Shown here piece by piece: positions 51,671-62,700 of a stretch of DNA of 64,000 nucleotides. A model generated the notes under the pieces. It saw only the letters and a program-made list of their open reading frames with translations, was not told where the DNA came from and did no database searches. The translations under genes and the position numbers were made by a program. The DNA is taken from contig JAQWHI010000018.1 of the NCBI GenBank assembly GCA_029249445.1, positions 485,348 to 549,347 of the forward strand, in the 5' to 3' direction. How positions within the stretch are numbered: position 1 is the first letter of the stretch; every line of letters begins with the position of its first letter. This DNA comes from Crocinitomicaceae bacterium (lineage in GTDB: Bacteria; Bacteroidota; Bacteroidia; Flavobacteriales_D; Crocinitomicaceae).

Positions 51671-52942
51671 TTATTTTGCAGGCAATAGTTTGGCTTTAAC
51701 CTCTCCAAATCCAATCCGAACTCCATCTTTTTGCGAATATCCTCGCATAACTACAGTGTCATTATCTTGAATGAATTTTCTTTCTGTTCCGTCAGGCATT
51801 GAAACTGGCTTCGTCCCTTTCCATGAAATTTCAAGCATCGAACCATACATTCCTTCTTCCGGACCGGAGATTGTTCCAGAGGCCATCATGTCTCCAGCAT
51901 TAATATTACATCCATTTACGGTATGATGCGCTAACTGTTGATTCATGTTCCAATACATATGAAGGTAATTTGAGTTACTTACTTCTTTTTCAAGTCCATT
52001 TTCTGGAACGATTGAAACCTGTAAGTTAATATCTATGTGTTTGTCGCCACTATATTCAAGGTAAGAAAGAACTTTCGGATCTTGAACTGGACCTGAAACT
52101 CGGAAGGGTGTCAACGCATCTAAAGTAACAATCCAAGGTGAAGTATGTGAAGCAAAATTCTTGGCTAAAAATGGTCCCAGAGGGATGTACTCCCATTTTT
52201 GAATGTCTCGTGCTGACCAATCATTGAACAATGTCAAGCCAAAAATATAATCGTCTGCTTCATCGGTTGAAATTGTATCACCCAATTCTTTCCCTTGATA
52301 GGTAACGAAAGCCATCTCTAATTCAAAATCTAATAATTTACATGGTCCATAGACAGGAGACTCATCCTCACTTGGCTTTTGCTGCCCTTTTGGGCGATGA
52401 AATGGTGTTCCCGACACAACGATTGAAGAAGCTCTACCGTGATACCCTACAGGGATGTGCTTCCAATTGGGCAACAATGCATTATTGGGGTCTCTAAACA
52501 TACAACCAACATTGTAAGCATGCTGTTCCGATGAGTAGAAGTCTGTATAATCTCCAACTCGAACAGGCAATAACATTTCAACTGCATCGATATCAATTAA
52601 TGCTTGCTCAAGGTGGTTCTTGTTGTTTCGCAATTCATTGTTGGACACTTCAAAAAGCTCTGAAATGCGATTTCTTAGATTGCGCGTTCCTGATTTCCCA
52701 TTTAGCATCATATTGTTCAGAACGTCTGTATCAAAATCTTCTAAGGCGAAGTGCAAATCAGCAAGATAACCAAAATCATAAAGTACCTTAAGATCGATCA
52801 CCTTATCTCCAATTCTCGAAACTACGCGAGCTGTATCACCTGCCACAGTCGCAATCCCAAATGGAATGTTTTGAATCGGGAAATCCGAATTTTCTGGTAC
52901 CTCAATCCAACTTTTTAACGATGGGTCATTTGCTTTTATCAT
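51671..52942 (-). CDS. fahA: Fumarylacetoacetase
   Basis: SWIEVPENSDFPIQNIPFGI, YTDFYSSEQHAYNVGCMFRDPNNALLPNWKHIPVGYHGRASSIVVSGT, LDFELEMAFV, NDWSARDIQKWEYIPLGPFLAKNF. Confidence 0.97.
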   Translation of the reverse strand: MIKANDPSLKSWIEVPENSDFPIQNIPFGIATVAGDTARVVSRIGDKVIDLKVLYDFGYLADLHFALEDFDTDVLNNMMLNGKSGTRNLRNRISELFEVSNNELRNNKNHLEQALIDIDAVEMLLPVRVGDYTDFYSSEQHAYNVGCMFRDPNNALLPNWKHIPVGYHGRASSIVVSGTPFHRPKGQQKPSEDESPVYGPCKLLDFELEMAFVTYQGKELGDTISTDEADDYIFGLTLFNDWSARDIQKWEYIPLGPFLAKNFASHTSPWIVTLDALTPFRVSGPVQDPKVLSYLEYSGDKHIDINLQVSIVPENGLEKEVSNSNYLHMYWNMNQQLAHHTVNGCNINAGDMMASGTISGPEEGMYGSMLEISWKGTKPVSMPDGTERKFIQDNDTVVMRGYSQKDGVRIGFGEVKAKLLPAK

Positions 52943-52966
52943 AATGTCCTTACTATTTTATTTCTC

Positions 52967-54064
52967 TTAATTGTTAAATAGGAAATGCATAACATCGCCG
53001 TCTTCCACTTCATATTCCTTTCCCTCGACTCTAAATTTCCCTGCATCCTTTACTGCAGATTCACTTCCTAATGTCACGAAATCATTATACTTCATTACTT
53101 CTGCTCGAATAAATCCTTTCTCAAAGTCGGTATGTATCACTCCTGCAGCTTGAGGTGCTTTTGAGCCTTTGTGGATCGTCCAAGCGCGTACCTCCTTTTT
53201 TCCTGCGGTGAAATAAGTATCTAAATTTAATAATGCATATGCCGATCGAATTAAACGATTCACACCAACTTCCTCTAAACCAAGCTCATCCAGGAACATT
53301 TGTCGCTCATCATAAGTATCCAACTCAATGATATCCGCTTCTATAGCTGCTCCAATAACCAATACTTCAGCATCCTCGTTTTTCACCGCTTCTTTAACTG
53401 CAGCAACATGCTTGTTTCCGTCCTTGACAGATGATTCATCAACATTACACAAATACATTACCGGCTTGGAAGTAATTAACTGAAATGATTTAACAATTTC
53501 ATCTTCTCTTTCATCAAAATCCATGGAACGAATAGAATTTCCAGCTTCCAAGGTGCTCTTGATTCTTAACGCTAGATCATGCTCTTTTACAATGTCCTTA
53601 TCACCTGACTTAACCTGACGAGAAATGGTTGAAATTCGTTTATCAATACTCTCCAAATCCTTCAATTGAAGCTCTACATCAATGACCTCTTTGTCGCGCA
53701 CAGGATCGACAGAACCATCAACATGAACGATATTGCCATCCTCAAAACACCTCAAAACATGAATAATTGCATCTGTTTCTCGAATATTTGCCAGGAATTG
53801 ATTTCCAAGTCCCTCTCCTTTTGATGCTCCTTTGACCAAACCAGCAATATCAACTATTTCCATCGTCGTTGGTATTACTTTTTCTGGTTTTACCAACTCC
53901 TCCAGTTTCTCCAATCGGGGATCGGGAACAGAAATAGTACCAATATTAGGTTCGATCGTACAGAACGGATAATTCGCAGATTGTGCTTTCGCATTCGAAA
54001 GACAATTAAATAATGTTGATTTGCCGACGTTCGGTAAACCTACTATTCCACATTTTAGTGCCAT
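52967..54064 (-). CDS. ychF: Redox-regulated ATPase YchF (Obg-family GTPase)
   Basis: CGIVGLPNVGKSTLFNCLSNAKAQSANYPFCTIEPN, DIAGLVKGASKGEGLGNQFLANIRE, YFTAGKKEVRAWTI. Confidence 0.97.
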   Translation of the reverse strand: MALKCGIVGLPNVGKSTLFNCLSNAKAQSANYPFCTIEPNIGTISVPDPRLEKLEELVKPEKVIPTTMEIVDIAGLVKGASKGEGLGNQFLANIRETDAIIHVLRCFEDGNIVHVDGSVDPVRDKEVIDVELQLKDLESIDKRISTISRQVKSGDKDIVKEHDLALRIKSTLEAGNSIRSMDFDEREDEIVKSFQLITSKPVMYLCNVDESSVKDGNKHVAAVKEAVKNEDAEVLVIGAAIEADIIELDTYDERQMFLDELGLEEVGVNRLIRSAYALLNLDTYFTAGKKEVRAWTIHKGSKAPQAAGVIHTDFEKGFIRAEVMKYNDFVTLGSESAVKDAGKFRVEGKEYEVEDGDVMHFLFNN

Positions 54065-54326
54065 TTAATTCAATTTTAAACAAAGATAATTAAAGCATAT
54101 GAAGATTTGATTTCAAATTGAATTCAATCTCAAAGATTTAAAACATTGAAGTGGAAATATAATTTCAACAAAATCACATTTATCTTATGTAAAATCATCC
54201 ACGTTCCATTTGTTAATAAAAAAGACTTTCTTTTATACCTTCTTTCTTAAAATACACTACTTTTGTTGCGAATTAAACTCTAATGAACTGTATACGAGTT
54301 CATTTAATACATTGAAAAAACAATTT

Positions 54327-55598
54327 ATGGCGCAAGACATATTTGATAAAATCAAAAAAAACAGAGGTCCTCTGGGACAATACTCTAAAGGTGTTCATGG
54401 GTATTTCACGTTTCCAAAACTTGAAGGTGAGATTGGAAACAAAATGATTTTCCGAGGTAAAGAATGCCTCGTATGGTCAGTAAACAATTACCTTGGGTTA
54501 GCAAATCATCCTGAGGTTCGTGAAGCTGATGCCAAAGCTTCAGCTGAATGGGGAATGGCATATCCAATGGGCTCTCGCATGATGACCGGTCAAACAGGTG
54601 AGCACGAAGCGCTTGAAAATGAAATCTCTGATTTCATGGAAAAAGAAGATACCATATTATTGAACTTCGGTTATCAAGGTATGGTTTCGGCGATCGATTC
54701 TGTAGTGGATAGAAATGATGTTATCGTTTATGACAGTGAATCTCATGCTTGTATTCTTGATGGCATGCGTCTGCATGCCGGGAAGCGCTTTGTATTTAAG
54801 CACAATGACATGGAGAGCTTTGACAAGCAGATGGAACGTGCGACAAGATATGCAGATCAAACAGGTGGTGGCATACTCGTAATTACGGAAGGGGTATTTG
54901 GAATGGCTGGAGATCAAGGTCGCTTGAAAGAGATCGTGGACTTTAGAAAATCAGGAAAATACGATTTCCGCCTATTCGTTGATGATGCGCACGGATTTGG
55001 AACTGTTGGTGAAAAAGGTCAGGGCTCTGGTGAAGAGCAAGGTGTTCACGATGAAATAGATATTTTATTCGGGACTTTTGCTAAATCAATGGCCTCTATT
55101 GGCGCCTTCATCTGTGCTGAAGAGCACATTATTGATTTTTTGAGATACAATATGCGTTCACAAGTATTTGCAAAATCACTCCCAATGCCTTTGGTTGTTG
55201 GAGCAAGAAAACGACTTGAACTGCTTAGAAGTCAACCAGAACATAAAGAAAAACTATGGACTGTTGCCTCTGCGCTTCAAAAAGGACTTGTTGAAAATGG
55301 TTTCGATATTGGAGTTACAAATTCTGCAGTAACACCTGTATTCTTAAAAGGAAATTTAGCTGAAGCAACCAACTTAACATTCGATCTTAGAGAAAACTAT
55401 AGTATTTTCTGTTCGATCGTTATTTATCCAGTTGTTCCTAAAGACGTCATTATGCTTCGCTTAATTCCGACAGCCTCTCATACCCTGGAAGATGTAGATT
55501 ATACGATCGAAACATTCCAAAAAATGAAGACAAAATTAGATGCTGGAGAATACCAATCTGAGGAAATGGCCTCTGTTCAAGTGGACAAAAAAAGATAA
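54327..55598 (+). CDS. Alpha-oxoamine synthase family PLP enzyme: serine palmitoyltransferase or cysteate fatty acyltransferase-like
   Basis: VWSVNNYLGLANHPEV, SRMMTGQTGEHEALENEISDF, FVDDAHGFGTVGEKGQGSGEEQG, PLP-lysine region LFGTFAKSMASIGAF. Start at MAQDIF (54327) rather than the upstream extension. Confidence 0.88.
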   Translation: MAQDIFDKIKKNRGPLGQYSKGVHGYFTFPKLEGEIGNKMIFRGKECLVWSVNNYLGLANHPEVREADAKASAEWGMAYPMGSRMMTGQTGEHEALENEISDFMEKEDTILLNFGYQGMVSAIDSVVDRNDVIVYDSESHACILDGMRLHAGKRFVFKHNDMESFDKQMERATRYADQTGGGILVITEGVFGMAGDQGRLKEIVDFRKSGKYDFRLFVDDAHGFGTVGEKGQGSGEEQGVHDEIDILFGTFAKSMASIGAFICAEEHIIDFLRYNMRSQVFAKSLPMPLVVGARKRLELLRSQPEHKEKLWTVASALQKGLVENGFDIGVTNSAVTPVFLKGNLAEATNLTFDLRENYSIFCSIVIYPVVPKDVIMLRLIPTASHTLEDVDYTIETFQKMKTKLDAGEYQSEEMASVQVDKKR

Positions 55599-55619
55599 AA
55601 AAAACAATACCTTAGTAAG

Positions 55620-55648
55620 AGCGTCTCGATTGTCGAGACGCTTTTTTT
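55620..55648 (+). terminator. Intrinsic terminator of the SPT/CFAT-like gene
   Basis: gcgtctcga(55621-55629) ttg tcgagacgc(55633-55641) ttttttt. Confidence 0.92.
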
Positions 55649-55698
55649 GTCCTATGGAACCTATCAATCGACACGAGTAAGAAGTGGGTACAAGAAAA

Positions 55699-56778
55699 CT
55701 AACAGGACTTTACAATAGCAATAAGGTCATTGATTTGCGCCTCTGTATTGAAAGAATGAAGGCAAATTCGGAGTCGTTCTTTGCCTTCAGGAACAGTCGG
55801 AGAAAAAATTGGTTTCACTGCAAAGTTTTCTTCTTGTAATCGACGCGCAACAGCCCTTGTAGCATCAACAGATCCAAATTCAAGAATCTGAATGGGTGAC
55901 ACTTCATCAGAAACATGATTTGTCGTACCTAAGGTATTGCGAAAAAGAGAAATATGCTCCTTCAGAATGGCCCTACGCTCGTCAATTTCTGATGAATAGA
56001 CCCTATTGTAATTCCTCTCAAATACATATTCAGGTAAAGCAGTTGTATAAATAAACGATCTTGAAAAATTAATGAGGTACTCAATAAGATCAGCACTTCC
56101 GAAAACCATGGCACCATGCGATCCATATGCCTTGCCAAAAGTGACCAGTTTTGCGAAAATATGCTCATCGAGTCCAAGTGCAGTAGAAAGTCCTCTCCCC
56201 GAGTCGCCCAATACTCCGCAAGCATGTGCCTCATCAACAATCAAAAAAACATTCGGCTTACCTGTCAATTCAACAATATCTCGAAGTGCAGCTAGATCGC
56301 CATCCATCGAATATAAGGATTCGACAACCACATAAATAGCTCCATTTGACAATTCAATTTTCTTTTTCAGGTCAACCATATCGTTGTGCTTAAAAGAAAC
56401 TCCATTGGCCAAACTTAAGCGAATACCATCTCGAATACTTGCATGAATTAGCTCATCGTAAACAATCAAATCACCGCGCTGTGGAACAGCGCTAAAAAAA
56501 CCAAGATTTGCATCATATCCAGAGTTATAAGTTAAAGCAGACTCGTAACCGAAAAATGCTGCTATCGATTGCTCTATCTCAAGAATACGTCTTGTTGTAC
56601 CAGAAATCAACCGAGATCCAGTCCCGCCACTTTTACCTTTGTTGATATCAAGCTTCAACGTGGACAGACCTAAATAATCATTTGAAAAGAAATCAGTCAG
56701 TGTTTCAAATGAAGAAAGGGAACGCAATGTCCCCTTTTCTCTTCTATCGTTTATTTTTTTATGAAGCTTTTCGTCCAC
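55699..56778 (-). CDS. bioF: 8-amino-7-oxononanoate synthase
   Basis: FFSNDYLGLS, GGTGSRLISGTTRRILEIEQSIAAFFG, VDEAHACGVLGDSGRG, TFGKAYGSHGAMV; adjacent to bioB. Confidence 0.93.
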   Translation of the reverse strand: MDEKLHKKINDRREKGTLRSLSSFETLTDFFSNDYLGLSTLKLDINKGKSGGTGSRLISGTTRRILEIEQSIAAFFGYESALTYNSGYDANLGFFSAVPQRGDLIVYDELIHASIRDGIRLSLANGVSFKHNDMVDLKKKIELSNGAIYVVVESLYSMDGDLAALRDIVELTGKPNVFLIVDEAHACGVLGDSGRGLSTALGLDEHIFAKLVTFGKAYGSHGAMVFGSADLIEYLINFSRSFIYTTALPEYVFERNYNRVYSSEIDERRAILKEHISLFRNTLGTTNHVSDEVSPIQILEFGSVDATRAVARRLQEENFAVKPIFSPTVPEGKERLRICLHSFNTEAQINDLIAIVKSC

Positions 56779-56781
56779 CGA

Positions 56782-57879
56782 TCAGTCAACTAAAGTTACT
56801 TTTCTTGGTGTGAAACCCTCATGCTTCGCACGCGCTTCGGCGAGTTGTTGTGCTCTTTCCATCTCTTTTTTCTTTCGTTCCTCAATAATTGGATCAGGAA
56901 GAGAAACTGGTTGCTCATCATCTGAAAAAGCAGCTTTTGGAGTTAGACCTAAAATCTTAAACATTTCCATATCCTCATTGAATTCAGGATTCGGAGTAGT
57001 GAGCAACTTATCACCAGCAAAAATAGAACTTGCACCAGCCATAAAGCACAATGCTTGCCCTTCCATATTCATTTTAGTTCTACCAGCAGAGAGACGAACA
57101 ACGGACTTTGGGAAGGCAATTCGAGTTGTTGCAACCATGCGAATCATTTCCCATTGCTCTATTGGCTTTTGGTCTTCTAAAGGTGTTCCTTCAACTGCAA
57201 CCAATGCATTAATTGGTATAGATTCAGGTGGTGTTTCCATTTCCATATAACTGAGAAGCAATCCGATTCGATCTTCCACAGCCTCACCCATTCCAATAAT
57301 TCCACCTGAACACACAGAGATGCCTGCTTTTCGTGCATTCTCAATTGTATTCAACCGGTCTTCATACTCTCGAGTAGAAATTACGTCTTTATAATATTCT
57401 TTGGATGAATCCAAATTATGATTGTATGCAAATAATCCTGCATTTTTTAATCGCTCTGCCTGATTCTCATTTAACATTCCCAAAGTACAACAGACTTCCA
57501 TTCCGAGTTCGTTCACGGACTGCACCATTTCAACAACATTATCAAAATCTTTATTGTCACGAACTTCTCTCCAAGCTGCGCCCATACACAATCGAGAGGA
57601 GCCGTTTTCTTTAGCGTTTTTCGCTTGCTCAACAACTGAGTCTACCGTCATTAATTTCTGAGCGTCTACATCGGTATTGTAACGCGCAGCTTGCGGACAA
57701 TAACCACAATCTTCAGAACAACCACCTGTTTTTATACTCAGCAAAGAGGACATCTGAACTTCTCTAGGATCATGGTATTGACGGTGCATGGTTGCAGCTT
57801 CAAACACCAGCTCCAAGAGCGGCTTATTGTAAAGTTCCAAAAGTGATTTTTTTGTATTGTATTGAGAATTTACTTTCAT
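56782..57879 (-). CDS. bioB: Biotin synthase
   Basis: LLSIKTGGCSEDCGYCPQAARYNTDV, MGAAWREVRD, CCTLGMLN, YNHNLDSSKEYYKDVISTREYEDRLNTI. Confidence 0.98.
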   Translation of the reverse strand: MKVNSQYNTKKSLLELYNKPLLELVFEAATMHRQYHDPREVQMSSLLSIKTGGCSEDCGYCPQAARYNTDVDAQKLMTVDSVVEQAKNAKENGSSRLCMGAAWREVRDNKDFDNVVEMVQSVNELGMEVCCTLGMLNENQAERLKNAGLFAYNHNLDSSKEYYKDVISTREYEDRLNTIENARKAGISVCSGGIIGMGEAVEDRIGLLLSYMEMETPPESIPINALVAVEGTPLEDQKPIEQWEMIRMVATTRIAFPKSVVRLSAGRTKMNMEGQALCFMAGASSIFAGDKLLTTPNPEFNEDMEMFKILGLTPKAAFSDDEQPVSLPDPIIEERKKKEMERAQQLAEARAKHEGFTPRKVTLVD

Positions 57880-57960
57880 TGTATGGATTTGAACAACAAA
57901 TATAAATATATCTACATAAGAATTTAGAGGAATTGAAAGGAAAGAAAAATGAACAAACGA

Positions 57961-58437
57961 TTACTTATCCAAAAGACAAACTGCATAAGCTTTTACAGCT
58001 TCAGAAGCTCCGAAAGAATCTACTTGTTCATGGGTAGTTGCTTTGATCGAAACTGCATCTCCATCTACTTTAAGAAGCGCTGAAATTACTTTTTGAATTG
58101 CTGGGATGTGTGGGTTCAACTTCGGTCGTTCAAGAACAACGGTACAGTCAACATTCACAGTAGAATAGCCTTTGGCTTCTATTAGCTTGACCACCTCTGA
58201 GAGAAGAATCTTACTATCAATCCCTTTGAACTTGGGATCTGTGTCTGAGAAATGATAGCCGATATCCCGTAAATTTGCAGCCCCCAAAAGTGCATCGCAA
58301 ATTGCATGAAGCAAAACATCAGCATCAGAATGACCAACCGCTCCAAGATCAGATTCAATTCGAACCCCACCAATAAACAATGGCATGTTCTCTTCTAAGC
58401 GATGAACATCAATCCCGTAGCCTATTCTCAAATTCAC
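57961..58437 (-). CDS. ispF: 2-C-methyl-D-erythritol 2,4-cyclodiphosphate synthase
   Basis: RIGYGIDVHRLEENMPLFIGGVRIESDLGAVGHSDADVLLHAICDALLGAANLRDIGYHFSDTDP. GTG at 58437 gives the canonical N-terminus VNLRIGYGIDVHRL; the ORF track extends to 58479, overlapping porV. Confidence 0.95.
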   Translation of the reverse strand: MNLRIGYGIDVHRLEENMPLFIGGVRIESDLGAVGHSDADVLLHAICDALLGAANLRDIGYHFSDTDPKFKGIDSKILLSEVVKLIEAKGYSTVNVDCTVVLERPKLNPHIPAIQKVISALLKVDGDAVSIKATTHEQVDSFGASEAVKAYAVCLLDK

Positions 58438-58441
58438 TTTC

Positions 58442-59722
58442 TTATTCGATATTGTTCGCATCTTGACCATTACCTCCAAGCACCATACTCAGAGTAAATC
58501 GAAGGGTATTCGCCAAAGGGTTCAATCGTCGAAGTGCAGCCAAATATGAAATATCAACTCCAAATTTGTTGTATTTCAAACCAATTCCAAAATTAAAGTA
58601 TTGACGGGCTCCTTTGTTGTTGCTTTCATAGAAAAATCCGCCACGAACAGCAAACGCCTCATTGTACCAATATTCCAAACCAGTCGCAATATTGATCTCT
58701 GTTAATTCTTCCTTCAATCGCGTACCGCTGACAATTTCGGCTCCATTTCCATCTGCATTCATAATGTATTCACCGGACTCATCTGTTGCCGGAACACCCG
58801 GTGCATCATAAAACGATTGAAGCATTCCTGCAATTACACCAACATTCGAGTTATACCCCGAAAGAAAAGTATTTGTTCCATCTATAAATTCATATCGCGC
58901 CGGTGTTGGCACCAATAATTTCTGAAATTCGAGTGAGAACGTAAGTTGGTTGTATTTGTCAAATTTGAATTTAAATGCTTGGGCAAGTTTAAGATTCATT
59001 GGAATAAAATCCCGGTCTGAATCTTGTGAGTAAGCCACTTTATTCCCGATATTATTGATCGTTGAGGCAAATGTGTATTCGCCTTTTGTTCCAAAATAAT
59101 TCACATCGTCATTCAAATAGGTAAACGACACATCTGCGGCTCCAACAACACCTGCCTTTGTCGAAGCACCTCCGACTACCATACCTCCTGTAAGATTCGA
59201 ATAAGCAAACTTACCATTCACTCCGACACCTAACTTCTCAGAAAGTTTGAAAGCGTATCCCCCTGTAATTTCGAACTCACTTGGTTTGTCATTTCTTAAG
59301 ACATTCCCTTGAGCATCTGTAAAAGTAATTTCTCCTAAGCTAAAATACCTCAATGCTCCTCCGATTGCATGCCTCCTATTTATGTTGTGATAACCTGCAA
59401 TATAGGAGAGATGAATATCATTTGTTAGTTGTCTCAACCAAGGAGTGTAAGAAACACTTATTTGAGAATTCTCTTCAGCAAAATTCAACATCGAAGTATT
59501 CCAATAAACAGAATTCGCAGATGCACTGAGTGCTGTCCCTGCGTCTCCCATACCTCCTGCTCTGGAATCAGGCGTAATGGACATAAAAGGCAATGCAGTT
59601 GTTATTGTATTCAGCCCAAGAGTGCCATCCAAACCGTCCGTATCATTACTCGTCGGTTGTGCAAAAACACTTGAGCTCGACATGAAAATAAGTGCACTAA
59701 AAAATATATTATTTCTTTTCAT
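58442..59722 (-). CDS. porV: Type IX secretion system outer membrane protein PorV
   Basis: ITTALPFMSITPDSRAGGMGDAGTALSASANSVYWN; FadL-like barrel pattern; directly downstream of porU. Confidence 0.95.
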   Translation of the reverse strand: MKRNNIFFSALIFMSSSSVFAQPTSNDTDGLDGTLGLNTITTALPFMSITPDSRAGGMGDAGTALSASANSVYWNTSMLNFAEENSQISVSYTPWLRQLTNDIHLSYIAGYHNINRRHAIGGALRYFSLGEITFTDAQGNVLRNDKPSEFEITGGYAFKLSEKLGVGVNGKFAYSNLTGGMVVGGASTKAGVVGAADVSFTYLNDDVNYFGTKGEYTFASTINNIGNKVAYSQDSDRDFIPMNLKLAQAFKFKFDKYNQLTFSLEFQKLLVPTPARYEFIDGTNTFLSGYNSNVGVIAGMLQSFYDAPGVPATDESGEYIMNADGNGAEIVSGTRLKEELTEINIATGLEYWYNEAFAVRGGFFYESNNKGARQYFNFGIGLKYNKFGVDISYLAALRRLNPLANTLRFTLSMVLGGNGQDANNIE

Positions 59723-59772
59723 AATTCAATATCTTGCAAATATACGCAATTCCAATTCCTTTATTGTATCTG

Positions 59773-62700
59773 TTATTTCAAAATAACGAGTTTTTCTGTT
59801 TTTTCGGCTTTTAAGCCATCCGGGGTCGTCACGATTACAGTATAGACATAAACGCCTTTTGCAAGTTGATCTCCAAAATCATCTCGACCATCCCATTGAA
59901 TCCCCTCTGATCGAAAGCCTTCAGTATGAACAATCTCATTGATCGTTTTTACCAATCGACCAGACACTGTGAAAATACGGATTTGAGCATCCAAATGATT
60001 ACAGACTTGGTTGTGCTCAAAATAAAATTCTGTTCGCGTTGTAAAAGGGTTTGGATAGTTCAATACGTGGTCCAAAGCCATATACTCTTCCGCTTGCACA
60101 ACAAAATCGATTCTTGCTTCAGACGAGTTGTTGTTAACATCCCAAACTTTCAATGAAAGTGAATGAGGACCTGGCTCTAATGCTGCAAAATTGTAACGAA
60201 CCTCTCCTGATTGATACGAGTCTAAGTCTGCGGTGTAGAAATCATTCAATACGATTGGATTGCCCGTTTCACCATCTAAAACCGCAACCAAATCGTGACC
60301 GATACCATTTCCTACTGTATTGATTCCGTTTTCGTCAAATAGCTTCGCAATTAAAACTGGCGTTTCATCGGTAATTCCGCCATCCACAAAGCCTTCATCA
60401 TTTACGAACAAATCAATAGATGGACCTTCTGTATCATCCAAACCATTCGGATTGATTCCTCCGATCTTGAATGTTGTATCATAGCCGAATGCATCAATAG
60501 TGCCATTCTCGGCATAATAGCTAATCTTACCGTTATCAATTGAGTAATTAATGTCTTTTGGTACGATGAATGTAAATTCAAAACGTCCATTATTTATACT
60601 GGCTTTGCCGCTGTAGACTTTATTTGTTTGGGTATAAAACAAACGCTCGGGAGATTCTGAAGGTCCATCGTTACTAAGTGTAAATTGCTCTTTTGGTTTA
60701 TCAAATACAGTGGGATACAGAACACCATCAAAAGAATTCAATGAGGTTCCGTTATGGTCTTCAACATGACCTTTGATTGTCACTTTGCTGAGAGCTTTGA
60801 GCGTATCAGATAATACTGCAGGTGAAAGACCGTTGATACTATCCGTTACCACCTTTATTCTCGGCAATGCAATTTTCAATGCAGGATCTCCAATCAGAGT
60901 AAAACTCCGCTTGTTGTTACCACCTCCAACTTGATTTTTTGTTCGTGTAATTATCTCTCCAAAAGTGAGAGGCTCAAGATTCTGATTCCGTTGGAATACA
61001 TTTCGAATGAATTTTTGACCAATTGCAGTATTTACTGTGAAATAAACAGACCGGGTTGTTGTCATCAAGGCAATTGCTGCTCCGTATGGGTTCAGAGAGG
61101 CCCACTCTCCGGCCGAGATGCGATCAGGATCGTCAAATTTTGTAAATTCGCATGTTGCCGAAACCATCAAAGGAAGAACATCAATATTTCTCCAGCTTTG
61201 AATTTGAGGTACTGTAATCACGCGTTCTTCTGCGACCCCTACCTCGCCGCCATGGCCCACATAATTCATAACTAAGGCGCCGCGCTCAATCGATGAATTG
61301 ATTGCATTATTCACATCTGGATAACGCTCTCCACCTGCTGTTGCTACCTGCGTATAAGCATCTAAATAAATTTTCTGACAATTCATTTCAGGAAGTGAAT
61401 CACTCACAAATTGATACTGAGGTTCAACATCATTATTTAGGAACCAGTTCCCTTCCTCATCGTCTGCGATGAGAATGTACTTTGTCCTCCAATCGCCAAA
61501 TGTAGAAGAACCATTGTTTGACCCACAATTAGTATTGACCGTTGAATACAAATCTGAACCATTTCTCATGTAATGTTCAATTTTATCTACTTGTTCTTTT
61601 GCCATTGTGTTATCCGAAATCAGCAAACGACCAACACCAATATCAACCAAGTCATTTGGACTCATTGCCTCATTGTCGTCCAGAATACCAAAAAAATCAT
61701 CCGAGGGCATGTTCCCAATATGGTCTTCTGATGTGCTTGAATTGTTCAATTGGTACGTCAAAATCAAGTTGTTGTTATTTTCGACTCTGTTTTTTGGATC
61801 ATAGGTACCGTCGCCAAATAGAAGCAAATATTTTGGAGCTGTCTCAGGAGAATTTGCTGAACGGTCATAGAACATTTTAGCAAAGGAACGAATTGCTGTC
61901 GCATCCTGCATTCCAGAACTATATTCATTAAAAATTTGCAATGAAGTAACAACATGAACCGATAAACCGTTGTTGGTGTGCAATTCTGCCAGGCGATTTG
62001 CTTGACTGATAAAATTTGGATGGGTTACAATTAAATAATCTGCTTGCGGTAAAGCATGTAAATCTTGCTGTGTTACAGGTCCGACGTATGTTGGAGTAAA
62101 ATAAGAGACACCATTTGAAACTACAAACTGACGCATTTGATCGGTTTCCAGTCGGAATGAATAAGTACTACCTGAAGAGCTACCGTCAACTTTGTAGGGC
62201 TTGTGACGGTCCGTAACCTCCCAAACAAATCCATTAGAGACAGGAAAGTTACTCACTGTAAATTCCGAGACATTTCCCGATCCAATGGAACTGAAATCCG
62301 TGAAATTAAATTGATTTCCAACAAAAGAGAGGCTTCTACGAGCGTTCAAAGTAATTTTATCCAAATACGTCAATACATCTGGAGAATTTCGCGTAATAGA
62401 AATTGTTAAACCCATTGATGCTGAGGGTGTATTGTAATTCATTGTTCGTGTTGACCGACCAAAATCAGAGAACGTTGGCAGAACATCCGATAGCAATTGA
62501 GTTCCACTAATGGAATAAGTTTGCGCCGTTCCGCTTGAATTGCTTGCGCTTGAGGCCAAAGACACCTCAAATGTAGCCGGCGAAGTTGAAACAATACCCG
62601 GTACGTTAAAGGTAAACGTCTGGGACAACTCCGAATCAAAAAGTTCTCCATACCAGCGTTGTCCGCCATTCACAAGAGATAAAAGGTCTTTTTCGTAGAC

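Noticed and set aside
57961-58479. 38-nt overlap between ispF and porV
   Set aside because: Likely a start-call artefact; a GTG at 58437 gives the canonical IspF N-terminus and leaves a 4-nt gap after the porV stop.
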